Origin: Chloroflexia bacterium
Lineage (GTDB): Bacteria > Chloroflexota > Chloroflexia > Thermomicrobiales > UBA6265
Length of the DNA stretch: 7,696 nucleotides
Assembly: GCA_030430125.1 (NCBI GenBank)
Contig: JAUIGA010000158.1
Span: forward strand, 1-7,696
Direction: 5' to 3'
Shown in pieces: positions 1 to 5,807 of the stretch (positions within the stretch are counted from its first letter, which is position 1; each line of letters begins with the position of its first letter). The notes below the pieces were generated by a model, which ran no database searches, was not told the DNA's origin, and saw nothing but the letters and a program-made list of their open reading frames with translations. The position numbers were made by a program, and so were the translations under genes.

Positions 1-156
1 CAAGGCGGCTCGGTCGATGTCGACGTCGCGCAGCGCCGGCACGTCCGCAAGATCTCCGGCGCCGGCCCGGGGATGGTCACCTACCGCAACGAGCGCACCA
101 TCGTCGTCGCTCCGAAGGACGAAACAACACTGCGCGAGGCGGGCGCGCTGGTGTAG
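1..156 (+). CDS. rqcH: RqcH/Rqc2-like NFACT protein, C-terminal end (partial)
   Basis: Frame 1 is open from the left edge to a TAG and gives the last 51 residues of a protein whose start is outside the window. The segment V-R-K-I-S-G-A-G-P-G-M-V-T-Y-R-N-E-R-T-I followed by VVAPKDE matches the end of the NFACT RNA-binding domain (DUF814), where the usual pattern is HV+K..GAKPG.V.Y.N..T..V.P, formerly called fibronectin-binding protein A. In the family, RqcH binds obstructed 50S subunits carrying peptidyl-tRNA and recruits tRNA-Ala so that C-terminal alanine tails are added to stalled peptides for degradation. Only this short tail is visible, so the N-terminal NFACT-N domain and the coiled coils cannot be checked. 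The gene converges on the M20 gene across a 181-bp spacer. The family call rests on one conserved motif but the match is good. Confidence 0.8.
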   Translation, partial: QGGSVDVDVAQRRHVRKISGAGPGMVTYRNERTIVVAPKDETTLREAGALV

Positions 157-271
157 GCCGCACGCAATTCGGGAGATGGCTCTACAGCCGATCCGTAGCA
201 ACCGCCCCTGTGGCGGCCCACCAGTGAGGCCCGAACGGTGGCGGCCGCAACACGCTGCTTTCCACCGCGAT

Positions 272-308
272 CACCCGAATCGCGTACAATCCGCACGCGA
301 TTCGGGTG
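272..308. terminator. Strong stem-loop between convergent genes, probable bidirectional terminator
   Basis: CACCCGAATCGCG (272-284) and CGCGATTCGGGTG (296-308) are perfect inverted complements, 13 bp, and T285-A295 can add a fourteenth pair, leaving a 9-nt loop. It lies between two genes that end facing each other, the classic place for a terminator serving both. No T-run follows on either strand, so it is not a textbook intrinsic terminator; GC-rich bacteria often use U-less hairpins, but that is inference here. A smaller hairpin, CCGCC/GGCGG with a 5-nt loop (202-216), lies closer to the rqcH stop. The rest of the spacer 157-337 shows no gene. Confidence 0.5.
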
Positions 309-337
309 GATCATCCGGAGATAGCCCGATAGTGCCG

Positions 338-1534
338 CTACCTGGCTCGCAGCAGGTCGGCGATCGTCTGCGCGTAGATCTTCCCCTGAGACTCGAGGTC
401 GTCGATGAACGCCGCTTCGTTCGCGCCGTGCGCGTTCTCGCCAGACGGCCCCATGCCGACGGTATCGATCCCCGCCGCCCGGTAGAACCGGCCGTCGGTG
501 GCGCCTGCCCACTGGACGAAGAATTCCGGCTTGTTGCCGGTTACCGCCGTGACACTCCGCTGGAACGCCTGGACCAGCGGCGAGTCCTCTTCCGTGATGT
601 TCGCCGGGATGTACCCGCCCCAGGGATCGACTTCGAGCGCATAGCGGAAATCCGGGTCATCGACCGCAATCGCGTCCAGCGCGGCGCGGATCTCCTCGGT
701 GACGCTCTCCTTTGTCTCGCCCGGAATGATGCGACGGTCGACGGTGATGGAGCACTCGCCCGGCACCACGTTGTGGGCCACACCACCCTCGATGGTATTG
801 ATGCTGATCACCGGATGCCCGATCGAAGGATGGAATTTGTCGATATCCCCTTCAAGCGCCAGGATGCCCTTCGCCGCCTTCGCGATCGCGTTGATGCCGT
901 GAACGCGGGCGACCGCCGTGTGCGACGCGCGCCCCTGGAAGGTGATGCGAAACCCGACGATGCCACGCTCGGCGTTGCGAACCTTGAGCTGGCTCCCCTC
1001 GCCGATGAAAACGTAGTCCGGCCGGGGAATGCGTCCCGCCTCGATTTCATCCAGCACGTGCAGCGTGCCGTAGACAGCGCTGGTCTCCTCGTCGCTGACG
1101 ATGTGCGCCATCAACGCGCCATCGAGCCGCGCCTCCCGGAACAGCTCGAGCATCACCATCATCACCCCGACCGAGCTCTTCATGTCCGAGGAGCCACGCC
1201 CGAAGAGCTTCTTGCCGTCGTCGGAGACGACTGGATCGAACGGGTCGGTGCGCCAGCTTCCGGCGTCAGAGACTGGCACCGTGTCGAGATGCCCATTCAT
1301 CGCGATCACCGGACCGCTGGACGGATCGCCAACCCAGGCGATGACGTTGGGGCGTTCCGGATCCTTCGCGGTCACCACATGCTGAATCCCGCGGGCTGTA
1401 CACCAGGCGGAAACGAAGTCCATCACCGCCTTTTCGTTGCCACTCACGCTCGGAATACGGATCAGATCCTGCGCCGTCTCAACAATTCGATCTCGCGATA
1501 CACGATCGATCCAGCTGGCTGTTTCGGAAACCAT
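338..1534 (-). CDS. M20-family metallopeptidase/deacylase (ArgE/DapE-like)
   Basis: The 398-residue product has the layout and length of M20 di-zinc amidohydrolases, cytosolic enzymes that remove an acyl or aminoacyl group from small substrates (ArgE, DapE, carboxypeptidase G2 and PepT relatives). Visible motifs are GHLDTVP (81-87: metal ligand H82 and D84), GRGSSDMKS (112-120; bridging D117), SDEET (147-151; general base E149, ligand E150), the acidic ligand region GEGS (178-181), ASHTA in the dimerisation domain (203-207; H205) and the C-terminal ligand H369 in AHGANE. All expected active-site positions are present, so the enzyme should be active. The ATG has a GGAGG ten nt upstream. It lies 108 nt downstream of darA on the same strand. 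The motifs do not fix the substrate; succinyl-diaminopimelate, acetylornithine or another N-acyl amino acid are all possible, so no gene symbol is given. Confidence 0.9.
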   Translation of the reverse strand: MVSETASWIDRVSRDRIVETAQDLIRIPSVSGNEKAVMDFVSAWCTARGIQHVVTAKDPERPNVIAWVGDPSSGPVIAMNGHLDTVPVSDAGSWRTDPFDPVVSDDGKKLFGRGSSDMKSSVGVMMVMLELFREARLDGALMAHIVSDEETSAVYGTLHVLDEIEAGRIPRPDYVFIGEGSQLKVRNAERGIVGFRITFQGRASHTAVARVHGINAIAKAAKGILALEGDIDKFHPSIGHPVISINTIEGGVAHNVVPGECSITVDRRIIPGETKESVTEEIRAALDAIAVDDPDFRYALEVDPWGGYIPANITEEDSPLVQAFQRSVTAVTGNKPEFFVQWAGATDGRFYRAAGIDTVGMGPSGENAHGANEAAFIDDLESQGKIYAQTIADLLRAR

Positions 1535-1558
1535 ACGGTCAGGTCCTCCAAATATGCG

Positions 1559-1573
1559 TGGCGCAAAGCGCCA
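1559..1573 (-). promoter_or_regulatory. Perfect hairpin in the leader just upstream of the M20 ribosome-binding site
   Basis: On the minus strand the sequence reads TGGCGC-TTT-GCGCCA, a perfect 6-bp stem with a 3-nt loop, ending about 10 nt before the GGAGG (complement of 1545-1549) of the M20 gene. It could affect translation or mark a processing or termination point. No function is shown. Confidence 0.3.
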
Positions 1574-1581
1574 GAAGACGA

Positions 1582-1609
1582 CGCTGCCCCATCAATGCCC
1601 GGGACAGCG
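1582..1609 (-). terminator. Stem-loop downstream of darA, possible attenuator or weak terminator
   Basis: In minus-strand RNA, CGCUGUCCC (from 1609 to 1601) pairs with GGGGCAGCG (1590 to 1582): nine consecutive pairs including one U-G wobble, with a 10-nt loop. On the plus strand the same position would be a C-A mismatch, so the structure favours the strand on which darA and M20 are read. It begins about 34 nt after the darA stop. There is no clean U-run after it, only a short pyrimidine-rich tract, so partial termination or a processing site is as likely as a full terminator. Confidence 0.35.
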
Positions 1610-1642
1610 CCATGTGAACCACATCGTCAGACGGGGAATGCG

Positions 1643-1972
1643 CTAGATGCGCTCGAACCGGGACACGTTGGCGACGAAGACCACCGCCCCGCCGACTTCA
1701 ACCTCGAAGTTCTCCGGCATGTACAGGAGCCCCGGTTCCAGCGCTGGCGAGTACGGCACGGCGATCTGGGTTCTGCGGCGCGCGGTACGCCGCAGGATGC
1801 CGAGCACACCCTGCACCCCTTCGTCCTCGACGCCGATCATCAGACTCGTGTTCCCGGTCCGCAGGAACGATCCCGTCGTGCTGATCTTGGTAAAGCGATA
1901 GCCCGCTTCGATCAAGGCTTCGGTGACCGCGTCGGAATCCTCATCCTGAACGATGGCGATGATGAGTTTCAT
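1643..1972 (-). CDS. darA: Cyclic-di-AMP receptor, DarA/PstA family (DUF970, PII-like)
   Basis: The 109-residue product has exactly the usual length of DarA/PstA, homotrimeric PII-like cytosolic proteins that bind the second messenger c-di-AMP. It opens with MKLIIAIVQDEDSD and carries the family signature TTGSFLRTGNTSLMIGVED (32-50). Positions I remember as contacting the ligand in Staphylococcus aureus PstA are kept here with the same numbering: R26, T28, F36, L37, N41, G47 and F99; the usual Q108 is R108. The C-terminal VEVGGAVVFVANVSRFERI also matches the family. The ATG is preceded by GGAGGAGA about 10 nt upstream. The downstream partner of DarA is unknown in the family. Here the gene follows an inositol-phosphatase gene after 166 nt and precedes an M20 enzyme. 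No cyclase or phosphodiesterase gene is visible in the window. Confidence 0.93.
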   Translation of the reverse strand: MKLIIAIVQDEDSDAVTEALIEAGYRFTKISTTGSFLRTGNTSLMIGVEDEGVQGVLGILRRTARRRTQIAVPYSPALEPGLLYMPENFEVEVGGAVVFVANVSRFERI

Positions 1973-2074
1973 CGGCGCTTATCTCCTCCGACATGTCCCT
2001 TGCGCTCCACAGTCGGTGCGCAGGTGAGTCGGCGCAACCTCGGTCGGCACGTGCAGGCCGATCGTTCGGTCAGC

Positions 2075-2103
2075 ATTGTCGCAATGTCGACACAGAATCG
2101 CAA
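2075..2103 (-). promoter_or_regulatory. Candidate sigma-70-type promoter for darA
   Basis: On the minus strand TTGCGA (complement of 2098-2103) and GACAAT (complement of 2075-2080) are separated by 17 nt; each matches 4 of 6 consensus bases. Transcription would start near 2068, giving a leader of about 95 nt. The -10 element overlaps a perfect inverted repeat CATTG-TCG-CAATG (2074-2086), which could be an operator. The placement in a 166-nt gap that breaks the otherwise tight rimI-tsaD-phosphatase run supports a promoter, but the elements are weak. Confidence 0.35.
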
Positions 2104-2138
2104 CTGAAACGTGGGCTGAGTCTACCAGATCGCCCCGG

Positions 2139-2945
2139 CTACACTGCGGCATGGCGCGACAGTTGCCTGACTTCGCCCGCAATCTCGCCCAGCAGCACCG
2201 CGTGCATCGCCGGGTTGGCGACCACCGCGCTGGTGTCCTCGACCCGAAACGGCTCGCCTTCGAGCCCAGTCACCCGCGCGCCGGCTTCCATCGCGACCAG
2301 GCAGGCAGCCGTCTTGTCCCACGGCATCACTGGCCGCTCCCAATAGCCATCCAGTCGTCCGGCAGCCACCCAGGCGATATCCAGCGCTGCCGCGCCCGCC
2401 CTGCGCACGCCCTGGCAGCGCCCGTTGAAGTGTAGCCAGAGGCGGTCGCTGAGGTCGCGCGCGTCAAGGTCGTAGGGGAACCCCGTCGCCAGCAGTGCGC
2501 CAAACAGGTCGGTTCCATCCGACACCGCAATGGACTCACCGTTGAGCCGCGCTCCCCGGCCGCGTGCCGCCTCGTACATCTCGTCCCGCATCGGATCGTA
2601 GACCGCCCCAACCAGCAGTGTATCCTCTCGCTCCAGACCTATACTCACTGCAAAATGCGGAAATCGATGCGAGAAGTTGGTGGTTCCGTCGAGTGGGTCG
2701 ACGACCCATCGATATGGGCTTGCATCCGGACCCGCCGCGGTGGCGCCCTCCTCCGCGAGCAACTGATGCTCAGGAAACCGTTCGCGAATCGCGGCGGCGA
2801 TCAACTGCTCCGACGCATGGTCGGCGTCGGTCACAAGATCGATCGACCCCTTGTGATCGATCGCGCGAGGACCGCCAAATCGATCGCGCAGCAGCGTGCC
2901 TGCCTGCCGAGCGAGGTTTATTGCAAATTCGTGCGCGTCGGACAT
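2139..2945 (-). CDS. Inositol monophosphatase family protein (SuhB/HisN-like)
   Basis: The product is 268 residues, the normal size for the family of Mg-dependent, Li-sensitive phosphatases acting on inositol-1-phosphate, histidinol phosphate, PAP or fructose bisphosphate. Motifs in order, counted from the chosen start, are KGSIDLVTDAD (32-42), LAEEG (63-67), the hallmark DPLDGTTNF (83-91) and PWDKTAA (208-214) with metal ligand D210, followed by EAGARVTGLEG. The last motif is slightly unusual, the common form being WDxAAG. An open frame continues upstream to 3128 inside tsaD, but those 61 residues are not phosphatase-like, so I place the start at the ATG at 2945; its GGAG is only 3 nt away, and a TTG at 2960 is a weaker alternative. 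The gene starts 38 nt after the tsaD stop and is probably cotranscribed with it. The specific substrate cannot be read from the sequence. Confidence 0.9.
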   Translation of the reverse strand: MSDAHEFAINLARQAGTLLRDRFGGPRAIDHKGSIDLVTDADHASEQLIAAAIRERFPEHQLLAEEGATAAGPDASPYRWVVDPLDGTTNFSHRFPHFAVSIGLEREDTLLVGAVYDPMRDEMYEAARGRGARLNGESIAVSDGTDLFGALLATGFPYDLDARDLSDRLWLHFNGRCQGVRRAGAAALDIAWVAAGRLDGYWERPVMPWDKTAACLVAMEAGARVTGLEGEPFRVEDTSAVVANPAMHAVLLGEIAGEVRQLSRHAAV

Positions 2946-2983
2946 GAGCTCCGCATCCAAACTGAAGTACCCCCCGTGCTGCG

Positions 2984-4114
2984 TCAACGTACAGACCGCG
3001 ATTCGCCGAACGCCATGTTCGGATAGGCATCCAGCGACCAGGCAGACTCTCCCGTCAGCGGCGATCGATGCCTGGCCAGGCCGGCGACCATCGCGGCATT
3101 GTCTGTACAGTACGACAAATCCGGCCACGACACGGTCGGGCCATCCGCACCGAAACGCGACGCAACCTGCTGCGCCAGACGATCTCTCAGCGCTCGATTG
3201 GCCGCCACCCCGCCCGCGATCACCAGGGATCGTGCTTCGGTTCGCTCAAGCGCCCACATCGTTTTGGTTGCCAGAACGTCAACGATCGCCTCCTCGAACG
3301 AAGCCGCGAAATCCGCAACCGGGAATCCATCGCGAAACACCGGCGGATGGTGGGGCGGGAAGACCGTCCCGGGCGGCAGGTCCCGTGGGGAGTCCGGGAG
3401 CCGCCACGGCTGCGCATGGCGAAGCAACGACGTCTTCAGACCGGAGAAGCTGAAATCGAGCGACCCGTCGAGCCAGGCGCGGGGAAGTGGTACGGCATCG
3501 CGATTCCCCGACTCCGCTTCTCGCTGGATGGCGGGGCCGCCGGGATAGCCGAGCCCCAACAGGCGCGCACCCTTGTCGAAGGCTTCGCCGGCGGCATCGT
3601 CGATGGTTTGGCCGAGCAGTGTTGCGCTTCCGTGACTCTCGATCAGCAAAAGCGCCGAGTGCCCGCCAGACACCAGCAGGGCCACGCTGGGGAATTCCGG
3701 CCGAACGGCGTCCGGGTCCGGCTGTTCGAGCCAATTGGCGTAGACATGCGCCTCGAGGTGGTTGACCGGGATCAACGGCAGCCGCCATGCCAACGCCAGC
3801 GTCTTCGCCAGATTCACCCCAACCAGCAACGAGCCGGCCAGCCCCGGACCGTGCGTGACGGCGATGGCATCCAGGTCAGCCGAGGTGACACCGGCCTCAT
3901 CGAGTGCTGCCTCCAAGATGGTTGTGATCGCGGTCATCTGTCCTCGAGCCGCCAGCTCCGGCACCACGCCACCGTGCGCGCGGTGTAGGGCAACCTGGGA
4001 CGAGATCACGTTGGAACGCACTTCTCGGCCGTCCACGACCACCGCTGCCGCTGTCTCATCGCAGGATGTTTCAATTCCGAGAATCACTCGCGGCGGAGGA
4101 AGTCCCTGGCTCAC
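2984..4114 (-). CDS. tsaD: tRNA A37 threonylcarbamoyltransferase TsaD (Gcp/Kae1/YgjD)
   Basis: TsaD transfers the threonylcarbamoyl group from threonylcarbamoyl-AMP to A37 of tRNAs reading ANN codons, in complex with TsaB and TsaE. The 376-residue product begins with the ASKHA phosphate motif ILGIETSCDET (11-21) and contains the glycoprotease signature from K104 to V124, including metal ligands H119 and H123 in NHLEAH. Further motifs are VSGGHS (148-153), GQTIDDAAGEAFDK (168-181), FSFSGLKT (221-228), IAGGVAANRALR (299-310) and YCTDNAAM with ligand D338. Two oddities are a proline-rich insert after SGLKT (ten prolines in 236-265) and Q59 where the ELASRxH segment usually has His. The start is a GTG inside the rimI stop (GTGA, 4-nt overlap), with GGAG eight nt upstream, implying translational coupling. 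It may fall slightly above the typical family length of about 340 residues because of the insert. Confidence 0.96.
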   Translation of the reverse strand: MSQGLPPPRVILGIETSCDETAAAVVVDGREVRSNVISSQVALHRAHGGVVPELAARGQMTAITTILEAALDEAGVTSADLDAIAVTHGPGLAGSLLVGVNLAKTLALAWRLPLIPVNHLEAHVYANWLEQPDPDAVRPEFPSVALLVSGGHSALLLIESHGSATLLGQTIDDAAGEAFDKGARLLGLGYPGGPAIQREAESGNRDAVPLPRAWLDGSLDFSFSGLKTSLLRHAQPWRLPDSPRDLPPGTVFPPHHPPVFRDGFPVADFAASFEEAIVDVLATKTMWALERTEARSLVIAGGVAANRALRDRLAQQVASRFGADGPTVSWPDLSYCTDNAAMVAGLARHRSPLTGESAWSLDAYPNMAFGESRSVR

Positions 4115-4755
4115 TCCGCCATCTCCAGGTTGAACTGGCTCGACAGCCGGCGCAGGACGTCACGACGTAGTGTCTCGATTCGCTCGCGGTATGCGGGCTC
4201 CTTCATCGAGGCGGACCACATGATGTACGCATCCTCGTTGTTGTCGCTGTAGTAGCGCGGCCGCCGCCCCTGCACCGTGAATCCGTACTTTCGGTAGAGC
4301 GATTGCGCCGCCATGTTGCTGACGCGTACCTCCAGCGTCACCCACGTCGTCTGCCGTTGCATCGCCTCGTCCAGCAGCGCCGCAAACAGGAACTCCCCGA
4401 GCCCGCGACCCTGAAACGCCGGATCGACACCGATCGTGGTGACGTGGGCTTCGTCGAGCAACACCCACATGCCGGCAAATCCGCGGATAGGGTGGCGCTG
4501 TGATCCTCCCTGGCGTCGCAGGAACGGCAGGAAGGGGATTCTGGTCGGGGAGTCATCGTCCACCATCACCCGTCGCGGTGTTGTGGTCAACACCGACGCG
4601 CCGGGGTCCTCGCGGAGGACGACATAGAAGCTCTGGCGCCGGTTGCGCAGCTCGCGACGATACGCCGAAACCGGCCATGCCGACGGAAAGCTCCGCAATT
4701 CGACGGCATTCACCTCGTCGATGTCGTCATGGGTCATTTCTTCGATGACATACAC
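4111..4755 (-). CDS. rimI: GNAT N-acetyltransferase RimI-like
   Basis: The 214-residue protein has a GNAT fold. Its N-terminal YVIEEMTHDDIDEVNAVELRSF (2-23) is the beta1-alpha1 region, HVTTIGVDPAFQGRGLG (104-120) holds the acetyl-CoA pyrophosphate loop Q115-x-x-G118-x-G120, and LEVRVSNMAAQSLYRKYGF (141-159) is the RimI signature, with E142 and Y154 corresponding to the catalytic Glu and Tyr known in Salmonella RimI. RimI acetylates the N-terminal Ala of ribosomal protein S18 in enterobacteria; the substrate here is inferred only from homology and its coupling to tsaD. A roughly 40-residue insert (about 51-90) and a 34-residue C-terminal tail make it longer than the usual 145-160 residues. The chosen start is GTG at 4755, because it preserves beta1; an ATG at 4737 would remove it. 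No convincing promoter is seen in the 118-bp divergent gap to the tRNA gene. Confidence 0.88.
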   Translation of the reverse strand: MYVIEEMTHDDIDEVNAVELRSFPSAWPVSAYRRELRNRRQSFYVVLREDPGASVLTTTPRRVMVDDDSPTRIPFLPFLRRQGGSQRHPIRGFAGMWVLLDEAHVTTIGVDPAFQGRGLGEFLFAALLDEAMQRQTTWVTLEVRVSNMAAQSLYRKYGFTVQGRRPRYYSDNNEDAYIMWSASMKEPAYRERIETLRRDVLRRLSSQFNLEMAE

Positions 4756-4831
4756 GTGTGTGCTGATCCTCGGCCCCCGATCCGGCGGGCTTCACGCTGG
4801 AACCGCAACGCGCCGGAACCAGCAATACTGC

Positions 4832-4860
4832 GAGACATGCCACCGCGCGTGCGGTACACT
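4832..4860 (+). promoter_or_regulatory. Probable promoter of the tRNA-Leu gene
   Basis: GAGACA (4832-4837) matches four of six -35 bases and TACACT (4855-4860) four of six -10 bases, with an ideal 17-bp spacer. The -10 ends 13 bp before the first base of the mature tRNA, leaving a short 5' leader as usual for tRNA genes. Confidence 0.5.
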
Positions 4861-4873
4861 TCATCTCCGACCG

Positions 4874-4957
4874 GCCGGAGTGGCGGAACGGCAGACGCAG
4901 CGGACTCAAAATCCGCCGGGGCAACCCATGGGAGTTCGAATCTCCCCTCCGGCACCA
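4874..4957 (+). tRNA. tRNA-Leu (anticodon CAA)
   Basis: This is a complete type II tRNA of 84 nt with encoded CCA. Acceptor arms GCCGGAG (4874-4880) and CTCCGGC (4947-4953) pair perfectly, followed by discriminator A4954 and CCA (4955-4957). The anticodon stem GCGGA/TCCGC (4900-4904, 4912-4916) encloses loop CTCAAAA with anticodon CAA at 4907-4909, which decodes UUG. The long variable arm (4917-4929) forms GGG-CAA-CCC, and the T arm is GGGAG-TTCGAAT-CTCCC (4930-4946). The discriminator A and large variable arm agree with leucine. It is divergent from rimI and meets the DUF218 gene tail to tail, 6 nt apart. Confidence 0.97.
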
Positions 4958-4963
4958 CAACGA

Positions 4964-5677
4964 TCAATCGAACACCATGGTCGGCAGGAAGGCCAGCACG
5001 CCTCCCGTCTCGCGGATGACGTACCCCAATTCTACCGAGGTCCAGGCCTCGATAGGGCTGCCAGGCGCTGCAGAACTGTAGGCATGGTATCCGAGGTTGC
5101 GCAGCATCACTTCGCTGCGGAGCAGGTGAAACCCGTCACTGACCACCAGGACACTCGTCTCGCCGTCAGCAGGCAGCACCGCCGGCACCCCCCGAATGCT
5201 GTCCCACGTCGAACGACCTTCGTTCTCGATCAGGATCGCACCCTCCGGCACCCCTCGGTCGACAAGCCAGCCGGTCGCCGCTTCCGCTTCGGTGTAGGCA
5301 TCGCCAGGTTGCTTGCCACCGGTGACCACGATCACCGGCGCCAACCCCTGCTCGTAGAGGGCAAGAGCATGCTGCAACCGCGCTTCGAACACCGGCGAAG
5401 GGCGCCCATTGTACTGCGCCGCGCCCATCACCACGATTGCGTCCACTGGGCGAGCTTCATCCGTTCGCGCCTGGAGATAGACGAGCGCCATGATCCCGAA
5501 AATCACGGCTGCGGCCATGAGGATGAGAAGCGCCAGGCCAGCAGCGAACCATCGTCCTGGTCGACGCCGTTTGGGGTACGCAAGGGTACGGTTCTGCGGG
5601 ACGACGTCATCCGGAGCCAGCGAGGGGGATTGGGGAATGAGCGGTGCCAGCGGCTGTGTATCGCCCGAGTGCATCAT
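4964..5677 (-). CDS. Membrane-anchored YdcF/SanA-like DUF218 domain protein
   Basis: From the ATG at 5677 the product has 237 residues. A proline-rich, presumably cytoplasmic N-terminus of about 35 residues ends in the basic cluster KRRRPGR (36-42), followed by one hydrophobic span (about 43-67), so the C-terminal domain is probably outside the membrane. That domain is DUF218: DAIVVMGAAQYNGRPSP (79-95), then R100 and L101, then ALALYEQGLAP, IVVTGGK, TEAEAATGWLVDRGVP, ENEGRSTWDS and VSDGFHLLRS. Relatives include YdcF, SanA and ElyC; ElyC and SanA are linked to envelope integrity, but the biochemistry is poorly known, so I give no reaction. In-frame starts are ATG at 5677, ATG at 5674 and TTG at 5713; no good ribosome-binding site precedes the ATGs, and a promoter is placed so that the transcript could begin at or near the ATG. 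The gene stands alone between the tRNA and the ureohydrolase. Confidence 0.85.
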   Translation of the reverse strand: MMHSGDTQPLAPLIPQSPSLAPDDVVPQNRTLAYPKRRRPGRWFAAGLALLILMAAAVIFGIMALVYLQARTDEARPVDAIVVMGAAQYNGRPSPVFEARLQHALALYEQGLAPVIVVTGGKQPGDAYTEAEAATGWLVDRGVPEGAILIENEGRSTWDSIRGVPAVLPADGETSVLVVSDGFHLLRSEVMLRNLGYHAYSSAAPGSPIEAWTSVELGYVIRETGGVLAFLPTMVFD

Positions 5678-5683
5678 GCGCGT

Positions 5684-5713
5684 AGCATGACACCCCCGGG
5701 TATCCGGGTGCAA
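5684..5713 (-). promoter_or_regulatory. Candidate promoter for the DUF218 gene, possibly leaderless
   Basis: On the minus strand TTGCAC (complement of 5708-5713) and CATGCT (complement of 5684-5689) are 18 bp apart, and only six bases separate the latter from the ATG at 5677, so transcription would start at the ATG itself. The spacer contains a small inverted repeat CCCGG-GTAT-CCGGG. The absence of a ribosome-binding site at this distance fits a leaderless mRNA, but the -10 is only a moderate match. Confidence 0.3.
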
Positions 5714-5807
5714 CGTCCACCCACGGTGACCTCACAGGAGCGCCGGCAGGGATTTCAACTGCCGTTTCCACGCTGCGCGGACATCGGTTCGTCTGGAGCG
5801 CTGGACG

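Noticed and set aside
17..2107. A 696-codon open frame on the plus strand running antisense to the M20 and darA genes
   Set aside because: The translation is rich in Arg, Asp and His with no recognisable domain, while the opposite strand encodes two clear families with ribosome-binding sites; long antisense frames are common in GC-rich DNA.
1973..2138. c-di-AMP (ydaO-type) riboswitch upstream of darA
   Set aside because: I looked for a structured leader but see only small hairpins and repeats, not the large pseudo-symmetric architecture; the leader is also too short.
2946..3128. N-terminal extension of the inositol phosphatase into tsaD
   Set aside because: The added residues overlap the tsaD 3' end and are unlike the family N-terminus; the family alignment fits the ATG at 2945.
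338..4755. A novel defence or signalling island built around darA, M20 and the phosphatase
   Set aside because: All genes belong to widespread housekeeping families with intact motifs, and no mobile-element, toxin, nuclease or effector domains are present.
4874..4957. tRNA-Leu as an integration site
   Set aside because: Neither flank shows an integrase gene or a direct repeat of the tRNA 3' end within the window.
4734..4967. A short minus-strand frame containing GRFELP
   Set aside because: It is the familiar false frame produced by reading the antisense strand of a tRNA-Leu gene.
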